From positions 112,654 to 176,653 of the forward strand of contig NMRA01000715.1 of the NCBI GenBank assembly GCA_002633005.1: DNA of 64,000 bases. The letters run 5' to 3'. Source of the stretch: Phoronis australis. Taxonomy: Eukaryota; Phoronida; Phoronidae. Shown here one piece after another: positions 1 through 11,166 of this stretch. The notes under the pieces are model-generated. The model did no database searches, was not told where the DNA came from, and worked only from the letters and a program-made list of their open reading frames with translations. Both the position numbers and the translations under genes were made by a program. Position 1 is the first letter of the stretch; each line of letters starts with the position of its first letter.

Positions 1-397
1 CGCGGGGGGGGGGGGGCAACGTCCATGCTGGCGTGAAACTGTTCCTGGACCTCCGGGCGAGTAACTCTATATCTTCAGGCCCCCTATGTACGTGTAGACC
101 CGCTACTGAGTGGCTGACCAGATTAAATTCAGTCCCGGTATTGGAAGTATGGAGTAAATTGAGTCTCTAAATTGACAATTCTGAAATTCTGAAAGAATGG
201 TTCCTCATGGTGAAAGTTCCATGTAGGTACATGTATGTCTTGGCCGTCCCAGAAGCCCATACCGGCAGTTCGGAAAAATGTCCGACAATGAAGGTATTGA
301 CCAATCTAGAAAGGTGCATATCCTACCTTGATATTGACATTACAAAGTTCATCATTCATTCCGTTGCAACATTTGAACAGTCCATTTCTTATTTCAG
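1..397. other. No gene recognised; poly-G at the window edge
   Basis: A run of G at positions 5-16 opens the window and may be a low-quality contig edge. The rest shows no recognisable coding or repeat structure. It would be intron if the candidate exon beginning at 398 is real. Confidence 0.4.
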
Positions 398-535
398 TCT
401 CTGCCAGTGCCAACAACACCATCAGAGACTTCAACGTCGCCAAAAGATGGCACTAACGATGCCTCAATTCACGCGCGGGCCACTCTTCTCTTCGTTTATG
501 TGCTGGAGATATTTGCTTTTGTCAGCTTCATGTAA
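398..535 (+). CDS. Possible last coding exon of a gene entering from the left
   Basis: A pyrimidine-rich acceptor (TTTCTTATTTCAG, ending at 397) is followed by 45 open codons in phase 0, then TAA at 533-535. The translation starts with a Pro/Thr/Ser-rich stretch (SLPVPTTPSETSTSP) and ends with a hydrophobic run (ATLLFVYVLEIFAFVSFM). A Ser/Thr-rich linker followed by a C-terminal hydrophobic tail is typical of single-pass or GPI-anchored surface proteins. I do not recognise the family, and upstream exons lie outside the window. A chance open frame after a chance acceptor remains possible at this length. Confidence 0.35.
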   Translation, partial: SLPVPTTPSETSTSPKDGTNDASIHARATLLFVYVLEIFAFVSFM

Positions 536-1249
536 CATAATTATATTAGCGTACAACTGCGTTGAAGAAACATGTTGCGTTGGACATGCTTCATTTCCTG
601 TGCTGCTTTGAAAATGAAACAACGAGCATTGAGCTAAGTTCAGTTAAACTATTGTATGGGAACAACTCATTGTTATGAAATGGATCATTCCAACATATTG
701 ACCACGCTCAACGTCTTCACCATTGCCAAGTTTCGTACAAGTTACATGTACTTGAAGGACGCATGGACGCTTGTTGAATGCACTTTCACTCTCCTGTAAA
801 ATTGTATTTTCTCATTGGTGATGTCTAATGAATAGACGCGGAAACGTTGATTGAACATGAACTTTTTTATTTGTGCGGCGATCGTCCAGTTTTTAATCTT
901 ACTGTGGCCAAAAACTGATTTAATTGACTCCCTGGCGATAACTGATGTTCAATCAATAGGAACAGACTTTATATTAATTACTTCTCTCGTGCCCACAACT
1001 GAAGTGGAGCTTGTAATGTGTAACACCTCGTCAAAATTGGACACGGTGCCGCCTTCTCTTGCTGGAGGATAGTTGATCAACATTATTTTTATATTTTTTT
1101 TAAGTTTAAATTTTATTTTGCTCTAGCATGGCAATTACATGTCACATAAAACAGTACAGTATACGTTGTTTACAAAGAATAACATTAAATCGCTAGTCAA
1201 CAAGTACCGTAGTTTGTTCAGGACCTGACTTAATGAGGTTTAAGAACAT
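536..1249. other. No gene recognised
   Basis: AT-rich sequence with a T-rich tract near 1085-1120. A 73-codon open frame at 851-1072 begins with hydrophobic residues but shows no family signature, and I do not call it. Confidence 0.4.
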
Positions 1250-1722
1250 TTAGAAGTTGAGATTTTTAACAAACCATTGGCTAAATATTATGTAATTTTT
1301 TGCTAGTATGATCAAAAGATTAATGTTACAATTTTCCGACTGAGTGTTTCCCAAACCAAAAAACATTATTTTGTCCACAGAAAATTTACACGTGTTTGTT
1401 TCAACCATTCAGCAAACAGGAGCCAGAAACCGGAGACAAGACGACATTCCCAAAACAGATGGGGAAAAGTTTCACTGTGTTCACCACAAAAAGAACATAT
1501 ATCACTTGTTTTTATTTCAATTTTATATAAATAATTTCTGGTTGGCAATATTCTGTGAATTAAGCGGTATTGAAACCAACGGAACTTTGTATCTTTTGTA
1601 TAATTGAAGCGAAGTTTATTTAATTTTGTCAATAAAAACACAAAAAGGGTGACCACTTGAATATCATCAATGTCCTCCTTCAAGGGCCCCTGAATATGAA
1701 AATATCTATATTTTTTCGAAAA
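1250..1722 (-). mobile_element. Broken 3' end of a LINE retrotransposon
   Basis: Read on the minus strand, the translation contains FQYRLIHRILPTRNYLYKI followed by a Cys/His knuckle (CSFCGEHSETFPHLFWEC). This is the hallmark of the C-terminal region after the reverse transcriptase domain in many LINE polyproteins. After the stop near 1366 the homologous reading continues in another frame: FFGLGNTQSENCNINLLII, then LAKNYI, ending at a TAA at 1250-1252. That matches the usual LINE ending (a glycine-rich FG segment, then an LLA-K-YI helix). The copy is 5' truncated and frameshifted, so it is dead. The clade (L1/Tx1-like or other) is not resolved by eye. Confidence 0.75.
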
Positions 1723-2814
1723 TCAGGAAATGCGCAGCAATTGATGTTATCTGTAAATTATCAATTTTTCTCAGGTGATGTAGTTTCGACAAAAAATAAA
1801 GCGAATGTTGTCTCCGCTAACCCTTGCCAAACAGGGGCCTCTGACTTATTCAATTTAATAATCCAACAAATAAGTACCCTCCGCAAAAGCTTCGCTTTAC
1901 AAATTTTCGCGATTTTTCGAGATATATGTGCGAGTATGAATGATTACGTCACATTTTGAAGTGCGTTTAGACGAACTGTGCTGCAAAAGCGGAGACCTTA
2001 ACAATGTCCTGGCCAGGTTAATCAAAAGGTAAACCATGCACTGTTGTTAAGTGTTCTCTTAGATTTTTCTCTTGTCCGTATTTCGTAGTCTTTCTTTCCT
2101 CTATTGTCCACGGCCCCACGCCTATGTCGGTTGCCACGGTTTAACCCCGACGCCAGAAAATTGCTGGGGGAGGGGGGGGGGGCGTGTCCCCGCTTCAAAC
2201 GGCCCTGGAGAGGGATGCAGAAGTAATGAAGTCTCAGATATCAAAAGCAGAAATGGTTGATTAGTTCACTGTCCCATGTCACACAATGCCCCGTTATTTA
2301 GCCAGCCTGAAAAGACCGCACGTGCATACATCTTGACCAAATACTAAAAAGATAATAAAAAACGCCGAGTATTGGATAATGAAGTAACTGTCGACGAGGC
2401 GTACGAACACAGTCTCAAGCAACGGAGCAGTGAATTTATCAGGGCGCTATATCACCAATACTATTCCCGATTTTACTCTTTCAGACAAAGCAACTAATCT
2501 CCACGAACAGACTATGAACTTTTTTGCTGTCTTAAAATACGATTCAGAATGAAAACGACCATGATTGCGAACATTTATTGACGACAAAAATTGACCACAT
2601 AATTCAGTTGCACAAGAACAAGACGTTTGGATTTCAAGAGATCACTTGTCATGAAATATGACAGACGACCAGGTTTTCAAGATGAAGTCATGCACAGCGA
2701 ATGAGGGTGTTAGAACTATTCTGTCAAAAACAACCTTTGATTAAGGACACCGTTTACTACTATACAAGGACAACGCAACGTACTGAACTGCACCCACCAC
2801 TGCACAATAAAAAG
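1723..2814. other. No gene recognised
   Basis: Intergenic sequence with a G-rich tract at about 2165-2182. No coding exon or clear repeat seen. Confidence 0.4.
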
Positions 2815-3640
2815 GTCACCAGGGGGCGCAATATAATACAAACCTGTCTGAAATAAGGCAAGGACAATTGCCTCATTCATTTATAGAAACTCAAGTGTAA
2901 AATTTCGTCAATATCCATCACGGAACTTGACAGTTGTGGAGCCACACGCAAAGATAAACTAACTGGCACTAGGGTACTCCACAGTGGTTGGATTCGTCCC
3001 AAAATCAAGTCGAGGGCACTTTCGTCATAGAATACAATACGAAACTGATGTTCCATCAAACAACATGGTAGAAAATGAGGCACAGGGAAACCGAATTTAC
3101 CACTAGGGGCATCGCAGTAGTTGGATTGGAGCCGTCCGAAAATCTGTGTTAGCCATGACCATCTGCCAAATTTCATGATCTTCAGTTCTAGCGCTTTGGC
3201 AGACTAGTAGAGAGACAAACGCCAAAATAGACACTAAAATGAGGAAAATGGACAATCAATAGGGGGCGCAGAATAATTTAACTCATCTAAAAAGGGACTG
3301 TGTTAAATACAAAGTTCAAATTGCCTCAAGTTGGACCACAGTAGTTAGACTCCACCGAAAGGCATTCTCACCAGTGCTCATCTCAATAGGACGAACACAT
3401 CATTTAAATTTCATTGTGATCCTTCACATGGTTTGGGGAATAAAATGAAGAGACACAGGTCAAAATATAAGAAAAACGACAAGAGGGGGATAGAATAAAT
3501 AGCATTTGCCGAAAAATGAGGAGTGTCATCATGTCCATAATTGATACTTATTTTCCAAATTTCATGAAAATTCGTGACGGAACTCGTATATACCAGAGGC
3601 CAACCTCAAAATAAGAAAATTGCCACTTGAGGGCATGATA
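2815..3640. repeat. Degenerate tandem-like repeat with AGGGGGCGC words
   Basis: Related blocks recur at roughly 200-430 base intervals. Each has a G-rich word (AGGGGGCGCAATATAA near 2821, AGGGGGCGCAGAATAA near 3260, AGAGGGGGATAGAATAA near 3482), followed by a short purine-rich stretch and a variant of CCAAATTTCATGA. Copies are strongly diverged and the unit boundary is unclear. Confidence 0.4.
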
Positions 3641-5425
3641 GCGGTAGTTAAATACATCAGAAAATTCGCTCATATCGTCCCATCCCTCATAGGAACATCC
3701 ATCAAGGGGTGTTCATGGAGATACAGCAGCCCATGCCCAATACATGTACAATACACTCACACATGCACTGGGCACATAAAACTTGATCTGCTTGCCAACA
3801 CGACTGTTTCAGACCAGGACACTGACCTCAATGTTTGTCGTGACAGGAATTACTTTCAGTGAGGGAACTTCAAGGCATTTTTTGTAACTAATTGCAATTC
3901 AAACTAGAAGAACAGAATAAGATGTTTTGGAAGGAAAATGTGCCTGACAATGAAGTTGATATTTTAATACCAGTGGCTTTAAATTGTCCATTAGTAATAC
4001 ATTAGTAACAGAAAGTAATATAAAAATACCACCACCAAAAATCATTTCATAACACCGACTCGTTTTTAGTTAGCACCCAAATTCAGCATGGTCTCACCAA
4101 AACTGACTATTAGTAACGGGCCATAAACTGATCAAACCTACATAAGGCTAGCGCAGACCTAGAGCTATGAACTGACTGACAGATGAGCATAAATCCCACA
4201 GTCAAAGTGAAAGCAATTGAATGAACTACATAGAGCAGCTAGTTCATTCAAATTTTCGGCTCATACATAGCTCTCAGTTTGCAGTGGCCTTAATGGCAAG
4301 CCACTTCACTAGGCACAATGATTATCAAGTGTTCATACATTAATGGAATTAAATTAAGAGCTATGCAATATGCCAGCACAAAATTAGAGTATTTTATCTA
4401 TTATGAATAACAACAACAACAGCAACAACAAAGGACAATTAATCTAAAGAATTTGTTAACATTAAACTTGTACCAGCCCAATGAAAATGATACACCTAAA
4501 ATATGTAATTTCTCTCATGGCAGCTGCCCCAGAAATTTTCTATCAAAAATATAGGCCAAATTAGGACATGAATGCACTCGACTAGTCCAGGTCAAGATTC
4601 AGATTCATTTAGGGTTGATTCAGAAAATATAATTTTTTGTTCGTTGATGAGTCATGATTAAGCCTGAGTAACAGCTCATTACATGAGTCATGTGACAGGT
4701 GAGAGATTACATAACACAGGTAGGCTGGGTGACAACTGGACCAGGACAATGACACAGCAGTGTTAGAAGGCTAAGTACTACCCAAACACATCCATATATA
4801 ACAATCATTACAATAAAGAGAAAATTGCAAACAAAGAGATGGCAGGAAGTTATATTATGTATCCAGCTTGACAAAGCAAACCAGTTTACCCAAAACAAAG
4901 GTAAATAATTTTTCAACAGTGGATCTTCAGCCAAAAGGCCTACAGTATAAACAAGCAGAGTCTGGTGATGTTCATGTAACACCAGTTTGTTCTAAACTTT
5001 CTTAAAGATCAGATACTTAAACAGAACACAATTATCACATTATCAAGGATAATGAGCAGCAGAGTTGTTTGAACAAAGATTGAATATTTTGAGGAAAACA
5101 TGATAGATACTGAACACAAATGTAACAAAATTACGCAGCGTTACCATACATTTAGCTCCTGTTGAGGTACTGTGTCTGTCCACACCAGTCTGATACCACA
5201 ACAAACAGAAAACCCACAGAAGCCACAATATACACAGATAACATGTCATGATTTGAGCAGTATTTACCAGTTAACTACCACTGCTGAATGTTTGTGTGAA
5301 AAAATACAACACTGTAGCCTTGCAGCATTAAAATTTGAACAAAAAAGCAAACAATATTTCTAACACCGTTGGTTAAGTTTGAGTCACAGCAGGCCAAAAA
5401 CAGTGACGATCACATGACAACAGAA
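3641..5425. other. Intergenic or 3' flank of the cytochrome b561 gene
   Basis: No coding exon recognised. A short CAA-type microsatellite lies near 4408-4432. The segment just below 5426 would be the 3' untranslated region of the distal alternative exon. I did not find a convincing AATAAA on the minus strand close by. Confidence 0.4.
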
Positions 5426-5579
5426 TCAGTTTAAGGCAAAAGATTCTTCACCCGCTAGTGGAGTGCGCTTGTACTTTGTGTTTGAGACAACATAGACCGT
5501 ATACAGCCCTGTGGCAATGAGACTGACACCAAGGAAATTGATCAATAATCCCTCTGACGGAAACTGGCTATAGGTGGCT
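5426..5579 (-). CDS. CYB561: Cytochrome b561 last coding exon, distal alternative
   Basis: Acceptor GTTCATTTCAG (ending at 5580), then 154 bases that also complete Gln197. They code ATYSQFPSEGLLINFLG, helix 6 and the tail YVVSNTKYKRTPLAGEESF ending ALN with TGA at 5428-5426. Use of this exon gives 247 aa. The GEESFALN ending resembles the acidic EEQ-x-LS tail common in the family, so this may be the ancestral exon and 7740-7890 the derived copy. Each copy carries a stop, so only one can be included in the final protein. Confidence 0.85.
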
Positions 5580-8500
5580 CTGAAATGAACAAAAGCAAAT
5601 CAGTCTCTTCTTGTACCTTGAATCAGAAAGAAGGAGACTGTATGGAATAATACCAACCAATATAGGATGTGAAGTACAAGCCACAGTCAAAGTTTAACAA
5701 ATGACACACAAGTCTACACAGAAAGACAAAGGCACGCAGAGTTAGTTGAGTTATAAGATAAATAACAGCAAGGCTTTGTTAATAAATGGTCATGCGTTAG
5801 AAGAAAACAACATCTAAATGCACTGAGATCAGTTGCAAAGACAAGCGCACAACGAGAATTAACTATGTTGTTGGTGGGTAAATTTTTTGACAAAACTGAA
5901 GTAGTAGCACTGATATGGCAGGAAATCAGAGATACCGTAGTCAAAATAGTATTTTTCAAAACAAAAAACCAGCATGTCTTATTTTGTAGATGTTCTCAAT
6001 GTAATCCCAAAAGCAGCAGAGTTAAACTGCAATAAACCAGCATTTCGTTGCAAAAATAACTTTCTATTCAAACCACTTATTGATATGAAACTGGTCTTGA
6101 CTTTGTACTCAAATTAGAGGTAACTTCTGGACTTGGAAAGAACTGACAGTTTGTTATTAGTTGAGACCAAGCTCAACACATAACTAACAATTTCTTATTA
6201 GTTGAGAGCAAGTTCAACACATAACTAACAATTTCTTATTAGTTAACTCTTTCAACTCCAAGTAACTGTCGGCCTTTGTGTCCCTGAACCCCAAGTAAGT
6301 TTGCACACATGGGCTGAACTGAGGTGCTTGTTTTCAAAATTCCATAGACAATCCATTTATCATTGAATTTCAAAGTGTGACACACCAAAATGTAGAGACC
6401 AGAATGAACTTTATCAACAACTTCATCAAAATTAAAAAGTCTCACTCTCTCAGGTAATGCAGGTAAGTAATACCTGAAACGCTGGTGTTTGTTTGCCAAT
6501 TTGCCAATTCAATGTATCGTTTAAAGAATAAGGTGGTTTATGAGTAACAGAGTCGTCAATATTCTTCAGCACCATTTCTTTAGATGCATTTTCGATCATA
6601 TTTCACACCTTCTATTAACATTTGAAGGCCATAAAGTGATTTAAATTCAGCGATCGTTAAGTTCAACGATTCAAATTTGTCCACTTCCTGTTGTGACTCG
6701 CACATCGTTTGGGAGTTCAAATTAATTACCCTGAAAATTTCACCGAATATTTCATCGATATAGATATTTTGAAAGTACTCAACTTGCTTATCAGAACCAT
6801 CGTACACTCTAGAAGACTCCACATGTTCAGAAACTTTGCGAAGTTGTAGGAGTTCAACAGCGTTTGTTTGACCCAATTGCGAAATTCGCGACCTGTTCCT
6901 CTGGTTCAAAGCCATGAAATTCAACTTCTTTGTCATAATAGTCAACAAACTCTGACCAGATACACAAGAATTCCTTTTTGGGTTATCTTGTATATTAATT
7001 AAGTAAAAAGCATACAAATTATTGCCAATTTTGTCATTTGAAAAGTCTACGTCTGAATCGCAACTTATCGATCTAAATTCTTGGAAAAACCCCTCCAATA
7101 ACTCATGTTACATCTTAGCAACGAATCAGAAAAGCTGTTAGAAATGAAGGTAAGTCTATATTTAAATTTGTGACGTACACAAAAGAATTCCCCTGGCTAA
7201 TCAACCAATCAAATATGCTGCTGCTTGAAGTTTGGCATGTCGTGAGACCGACAAAGCGGTCCACGGTGTTGAATGGAGGTAAGTTTCAGAGACCGGTCAA
7301 GCAGTCTGTGGAGTTGAAAGGGTTATGAACAAGTTCAACAACTTGGCTTGTTGTCACGGCAGCTCATTTTATGCACCGAGCACGGTCTCGCGTCACAATA
7401 ATGAGCCTTCAATTTTTTACAAGCTCAGAAACCTCAACTCATCTGAGTGCGGAGAAAGTTGCGCCAATTTTATAGTGATATGAGGTCTAAATCAAAAGTT
7501 TGTTTCTTTCACAGAACATGGATTTATGAAGAACACACCCAAGAAATGTATCATTCTTACATTACCAATACAACGTACAGACATGCATGGATAGCTGGCA
7601 GCAACATAAACAGCAAAACTATAAGTCAAACTTCTAGAAGACTAAAACATCATGTAAGTCATAGCAAGATAGTTAGCAAGAAAAGAACAATTGAAAAACG
7701 TTAGAAATGGTTAGTTACAGTGCTGCCAAGATGGCATGTCTATCTCGTGAGTAGCCTTGCTTCTCCAGGAAGGGGTTTCCTCTTATATGCAGGGGCACTG
7801 ACAACATAAACTGTGGCAACATTGCAAGCGATTAAAGCCAGCCCCAGGCAGTTGACCAAAATGCCTTCACACGGAAAAGAACTATAGCCTCTGAAACAAA
7901 AACAGTGAGACCCACTGATAACATGCCACGTTGTGCAACCAGTTACAGTAAAGTCAACCTTTTCCATACAGTACAAGGGATCACATGCTAGTATAAAATA
8001 GCGGGTAGGATGAACTAGACTGAAGTCTGAAGTCACATGCACATGCCCAGTGAAAGCAAAACTCATATATTTGAATGTGTCCACAAGACAGATGGCCATT
8101 TTAATTGTACGAGTCAGGAGGGTCAAAACAGCTAAAAGAAGTCTTGTAGCCTGGCACTACAAGTTTCAGTTAAAAACACTATGATGAGAAGACTGACACA
8201 CGAGAGCTTTTTGTCAAGGTGTGTGGACATGTGAACAATTTAAATAATCTAATAAGTATTAACCAACTAAGTTGAGTAATTTTAGCATGTGGGCGATGAA
8301 TTCTGAAAGTGTCAGAGACCAGGATTAGTAAGGGTTAGTAAGGGCTAGTAAGGGCTAGTAAGGGCTAGTAAGGGTTAATAATAAATGTAGGTCAGCACAT
8401 CATTTGTTTTGTAACAATCATATAGTAGACTGTAGAAGCTTGAAACACACATTTATAAAGTGATAACACTAACCACTACCAACACAAAGTAAAACAACAG

Positions 8501-11164
8501 GTAGAAGCACACTGACGTTAGTAGCATTATTACTAACAGCATTACAAGTCTGACTTTAGCTCAACTGTATTCTAGTTAACATAGAGTGGTTAGAAAATCA
8601 GATGGCTTCCCCAAATAAATGTACATCCCTATAATACGCTGACTTTCAAAAATAACTTGAAACTGTGAATTTTAAGCAAAATATGAAACACGAAAGTACA
8701 ATTTTCAAAAACAGATCATTACTTCTTATTCAGGCCCAATTTCAACATGTAGTGTCTGGTATGGCATATAAACACTAAGTAGCATTCCACAGCCACACAC
8801 AGGGGTATCAGAAATGGTAAGCTATGAAAGGGGGCATCGCAAAGGGTACTCCATGAAGGGGACGCATCACATTCCTATAACCCAATCTACGTCCAGAAGG
8901 TGGCGATATGCGAGGTAGCAAGTAGTTTGGCTGCAGCCATCTTGTATGCAGAATTGAGAACAACACTGTCATGCCTTCAACAAATTTTTGTGAAAGAAAT
9001 ATTGGCACAAACATACTTATTGAAGATTGATGAGGGATGTGGTAAACACAGTGGGAGTTGTGAATATGTTAGAATGCTCCAACACAAGAGGGCACAGAAC
9101 TACTACTGATCCATCCAGTGATTGGTAGACATATGCTGAATTTTATAAACATCCTGTAAATAATATGGCTGAAGGAAATACAGATGGTAGATTCCTAGAC
9201 AAGGAAGGCAACTATATGTACCTCCACTGAGGTTCATGAAATTTGCAACTGAAACAATATTTGATTGACACTTGCACGGCAACAAGTGTAATCCTCTTTA
9301 GACAACAGTGACCTCTAGTAACAGCAGCAGGCAAAAAGGGTGGACTCACTGAATGGAAAAGAATGCTTTCTCACAGATTCCCATGAGGCAGGTGGCAATA
9401 GCCAGTGTGTAGATAGCCATCCCCCAGTAGCGATGCACACTCATGTACGACTCCCGCGCATTCTGACTCAGTTTGGGGAACAGGTAGGCAATGAATCCAC
9501 ACAGAAACTGAAATGAACACACAGAGTTTCGTGGAACCAATCATGGCTATAGTAAAGTGCTCTTAGGGCACCCAAAGCATAGAGAAACGAAGGAAAATAT
9601 AACACTGACATCTCATGTTGTTTATAAGAGGTAATAATGAACTGTTAGAAATTGTCAGTTTGAGACTAACAATTCTATAAGCCATTGTCAGTTCAACATT
9701 AGACTGATATCATTTTTTGTTATTACGTACCTGTAGGCCGAACAATATGACTGTGGACAGTCCCATCCAGCTATGGAGAGAGTAGAGGTTAGGTATAGGA
9801 GGATTGTGCAGGTTGTGAGAGTCAAACACAGCCACTAGAGCCACGATGACAAAGACAACGACCAGTAGCTGGATACACAAGTGCAATATTTTGGTGACAG
9901 TCTTTGGCCAGTTACGGAACACTCTGTAGACAAGCATGGCTGCAAGATATAACATTGGTGGTTCGTTACTCATGGTAGTCTACATTCGCCAGTTACGGAA
10001 CACTCTGTAGACAAGTATGGCTACAAAAGTTGGTGGCTCATTACTAGTAGGCTACTTTTCTCACGGTCTTACATGTAAGTGTGCACGAGCAGGGCTTAAG
10101 ACATAGCATTGGTGAACTGGTTACAAGGGTACTTTGAAGACAGTCATTGGGAATCTAAGGGTACTCTGTAGATAAACATGACCATAACACATAGCAATGC
10201 AGAAGATCATTAGGGTAGTTTGAAGATGGCCATGGAAACATATCAGACCATGGCTGTTATATCTGGTAGTAATTACTTTTTACATAGCCTTGTTGAGTAC
10301 ATAGGGCACTCTGGTTATTATCACACAGACACTAGACATGAAGTTGTCAAAGTTTATAATACCACCCCCAGGACGCTGAGTGAAAGTCTTTGGTCAGATA
10401 TGGAAATAGAATGCAACACAACCAAATGCTCTGAAGCAAGGCAAGACGGTAATGTATGACATAACAATGTTGAAACTTATAAAGAGACTGTGGTGTTTTG
10501 GATGTTTGTTTTAGCTTAATGACTGAAAACATAGTCATGTATCTGAGAAATACTGCTCTGATATGAGATAAACCCATTTTTTCTCATGTTTGATCCTCCA
10601 GTATGTACATGCATTTCATAGCCTGAACATCTGAACACACCATCCTGTCATCTTGCTTAACATTCAGCAAACCTCCCAGGCTCCCTCTAACATTTTGCTC
10701 TAGATTTCAGTGTTCATTTTTCACACCAATGATTAACAATAGTTATTGCAGAGACTGCCCACAATCAAGCCCCAAATATGGCTGACACATTACGTGACAG
10801 TGTGGATTAAGCGGTCAAGGACCCTTCATAGAAAGTTGTCTTCATACCTACCATCAGGCAACATGTTTACAATGACGAAAATGTTAACAACAAAATGCTT
10901 TAATGACTTCAGGACACTGAGAAGGAAAGTCCAAACGTTACCGTCGCCATACAGGAAGACGAATCCCAGCACCATGAACAGTGGGTGATAGTTGAACTCG
11001 ATGGCAGGATTTTCCCTCCAGGCAAACCCCCCTCTATAGACACCCATCCATACAGCCACAAGTATGACGGAAATGAGTCCAAACACCTGGGAGGCACACA
11101 CCTGCCAGACGAACGCCCAGAGGCTACGGGGCTGGGACCCTTCCAGAGAGTCATACTCATCCAT
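5426..11164 (-). CDS. CYB561: Cytochrome b561 (transmembrane ascorbate-dependent electron transfer), whole gene
   Basis: Coding exons in transcript order are 11164-10942 (ATG in exon), 9939-9731, 9507-9350, then either 7890-7740 (stop TAG) or 5579-5426 (stop TGA). All junctions are GT/AG and the phases agree, giving 246 or 247 aa. Family members are six-helix di-haem b proteins that pass electrons from cytosolic ascorbate across vesicle, lysosome or plasma membranes. The four haem-ligand histidines are H60 (YHPLFM), H94 (KILHLC), H130 (SLHSWMG) and H169 (VHRYWG), spaced 34/36/39 as expected for the family. The YRVFRN and NLYSLHSW motifs associated with the family's substrate sites are present. 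The ATG at 11164 follows an acceptor (TTTCCAG, ending at 11167) by two bases, so a non-coding first exon probably lies further right. The odd feature is the duplicated last coding exon. Confidence 0.93.
6141..6245. repeat. 41-bp tandem repeat, about 2.5 copies
   Basis: The word TAACTAACAATTTCTTATTAG recurs with a 41-base period (6181, 6222), with a diverged first copy around 6150. It abuts the left end of the inverted-repeat element described next. Confidence 0.7.
6241..7325 (-). mobile_element. Inverted-repeat element with decayed coding sequence, inside CYB561
   Basis: The left end TTAACTCTTTCAACTCCA (6241) matches the reverse complement of the right end (TGGAGTTGAAAGGGTTA, ending at 7325). 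Weaker inverted similarity runs ~45 bases inward. The TTAA plus C-rich end recalls piggyBac-type ends, but the right flank reads TTAT. On the minus strand three overlapping open segments in different frames follow one another: 7101-6580 (~170 codons, no ATG at its start, containing VSEHVESSRVYDGSDKQVEY), about 6602-6450 (containing KEMVLKNIDDSVTHKPPYSL), and 6478-6239 (containing RYYLPALPERVRLFNFDEVV). Together they look like one frameshifted protein-coding relic. I do not recognise the family. The element lies between the two alternative CYB561 exons. Confidence 0.5.
7740..7890 (-). CDS. CYB561: Cytochrome b561 last coding exon, proximal alternative
   Basis: Acceptor TTTGTTTCAG, then 151 bases completing Gln197 and coding GYSSFPCEGILVNCLGL, the rest of helix 6, and a cytosolic tail (YVVSAPAYKRKPLPGE) ending LLTR with stop TAG at 7742-7740. 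It is homologous along its whole length to the exon at 5426-5579. Its last residues are less like the vertebrate CYB561 tail than those of the distal copy. Use of this exon gives a 246-aa protein. Confidence 0.85.
8324..8378. repeat. 10-bp tandem repeat (AGTAAGGGCT)
   Basis: Five to six copies of AGTAAGGGYT lie in the CYB561 intron between exon 3 and the proximal last exon. It resembles a telomere-like word only superficially. Confidence 0.85.
9350..9507 (-). CDS. CYB561: Cytochrome b561 coding exon 3
   Basis: Acceptor TTCATTTCAG and donor GTGAGT (9349-9344) bound 158 bases. They code residues 145-196 and two bases of Gln197. The exon includes the fourth haem ligand H169 (SVHRYWG) and helix 5. 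It ends in phase 2, the phase expected by both alternative last exons. Confidence 0.93.
9731..9939 (-). CDS. CYB561: Cytochrome b561 coding exon 2
   Basis: The acceptor CAG at 9942-9940 and donor GTACGT at 9730-9725 bound a 209-base exon coding residues 75-144. It carries MLVYRVFRNW, H94, the FDSHN loop and H130 in LYSLHSW. The fit to the previous exon restores Ala75 exactly. The first ~40 coding bases and the acceptor are copied again just upstream in the intron (see the entry at 9987). Confidence 0.93.
9987..10400 (-). repeat. Degenerate copies of CYB561 exon 2 start inside the intron
   Basis: The stretch at about 9989-10025 repeats the start of coding exon 2, including the intron-exon border. 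Read on the minus strand it gives TAG then codons for ILVYRVFRNW, against CAG then MLVYRVFRNW in the real exon. The flanking words GGTGGTTCGTTACTCATGG and GGTGGCTCATTACTAGTAGG show that the duplicated unit extends past the border. More decayed versions lie near 10140-10190 (ACTCTGTAGATAAACATGACC) and 10385-10410. The copies are too short to be working exons. Confidence 0.7.
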
Positions 11165-11166
11165 CA
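10942..11166 (-). CDS. CYB561: Cytochrome b561 coding exon 1 (start codon, helix 1 and start of helix 2)
   Basis: The acceptor CAG at 11169-11167 is followed by TG and then ATG at 11164-11162. The exon codes MDEYDSLEGS, a first hydrophobic helix, the loop YRGGFAW and haem-ligand H60 in YHPLFM. It ends after the first base of the Ala75 codon at donor GTAACG (10941-10936). Starting at the ATG gives a length and N-terminus like other CYB561 proteins. Confidence 0.9.

Noticed and set aside
207-611. 134-codon plus-strand open frame
   Set aside because: It covers the candidate exon 398-535 in the wrong frame. The frame used after the acceptor gives a more sensible protein end.
8324-8378. Telomere-like TTAGTAAGGG repeats
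   Set aside because: The 10-base unit is not a telomeric hexamer and lies inside an intron.
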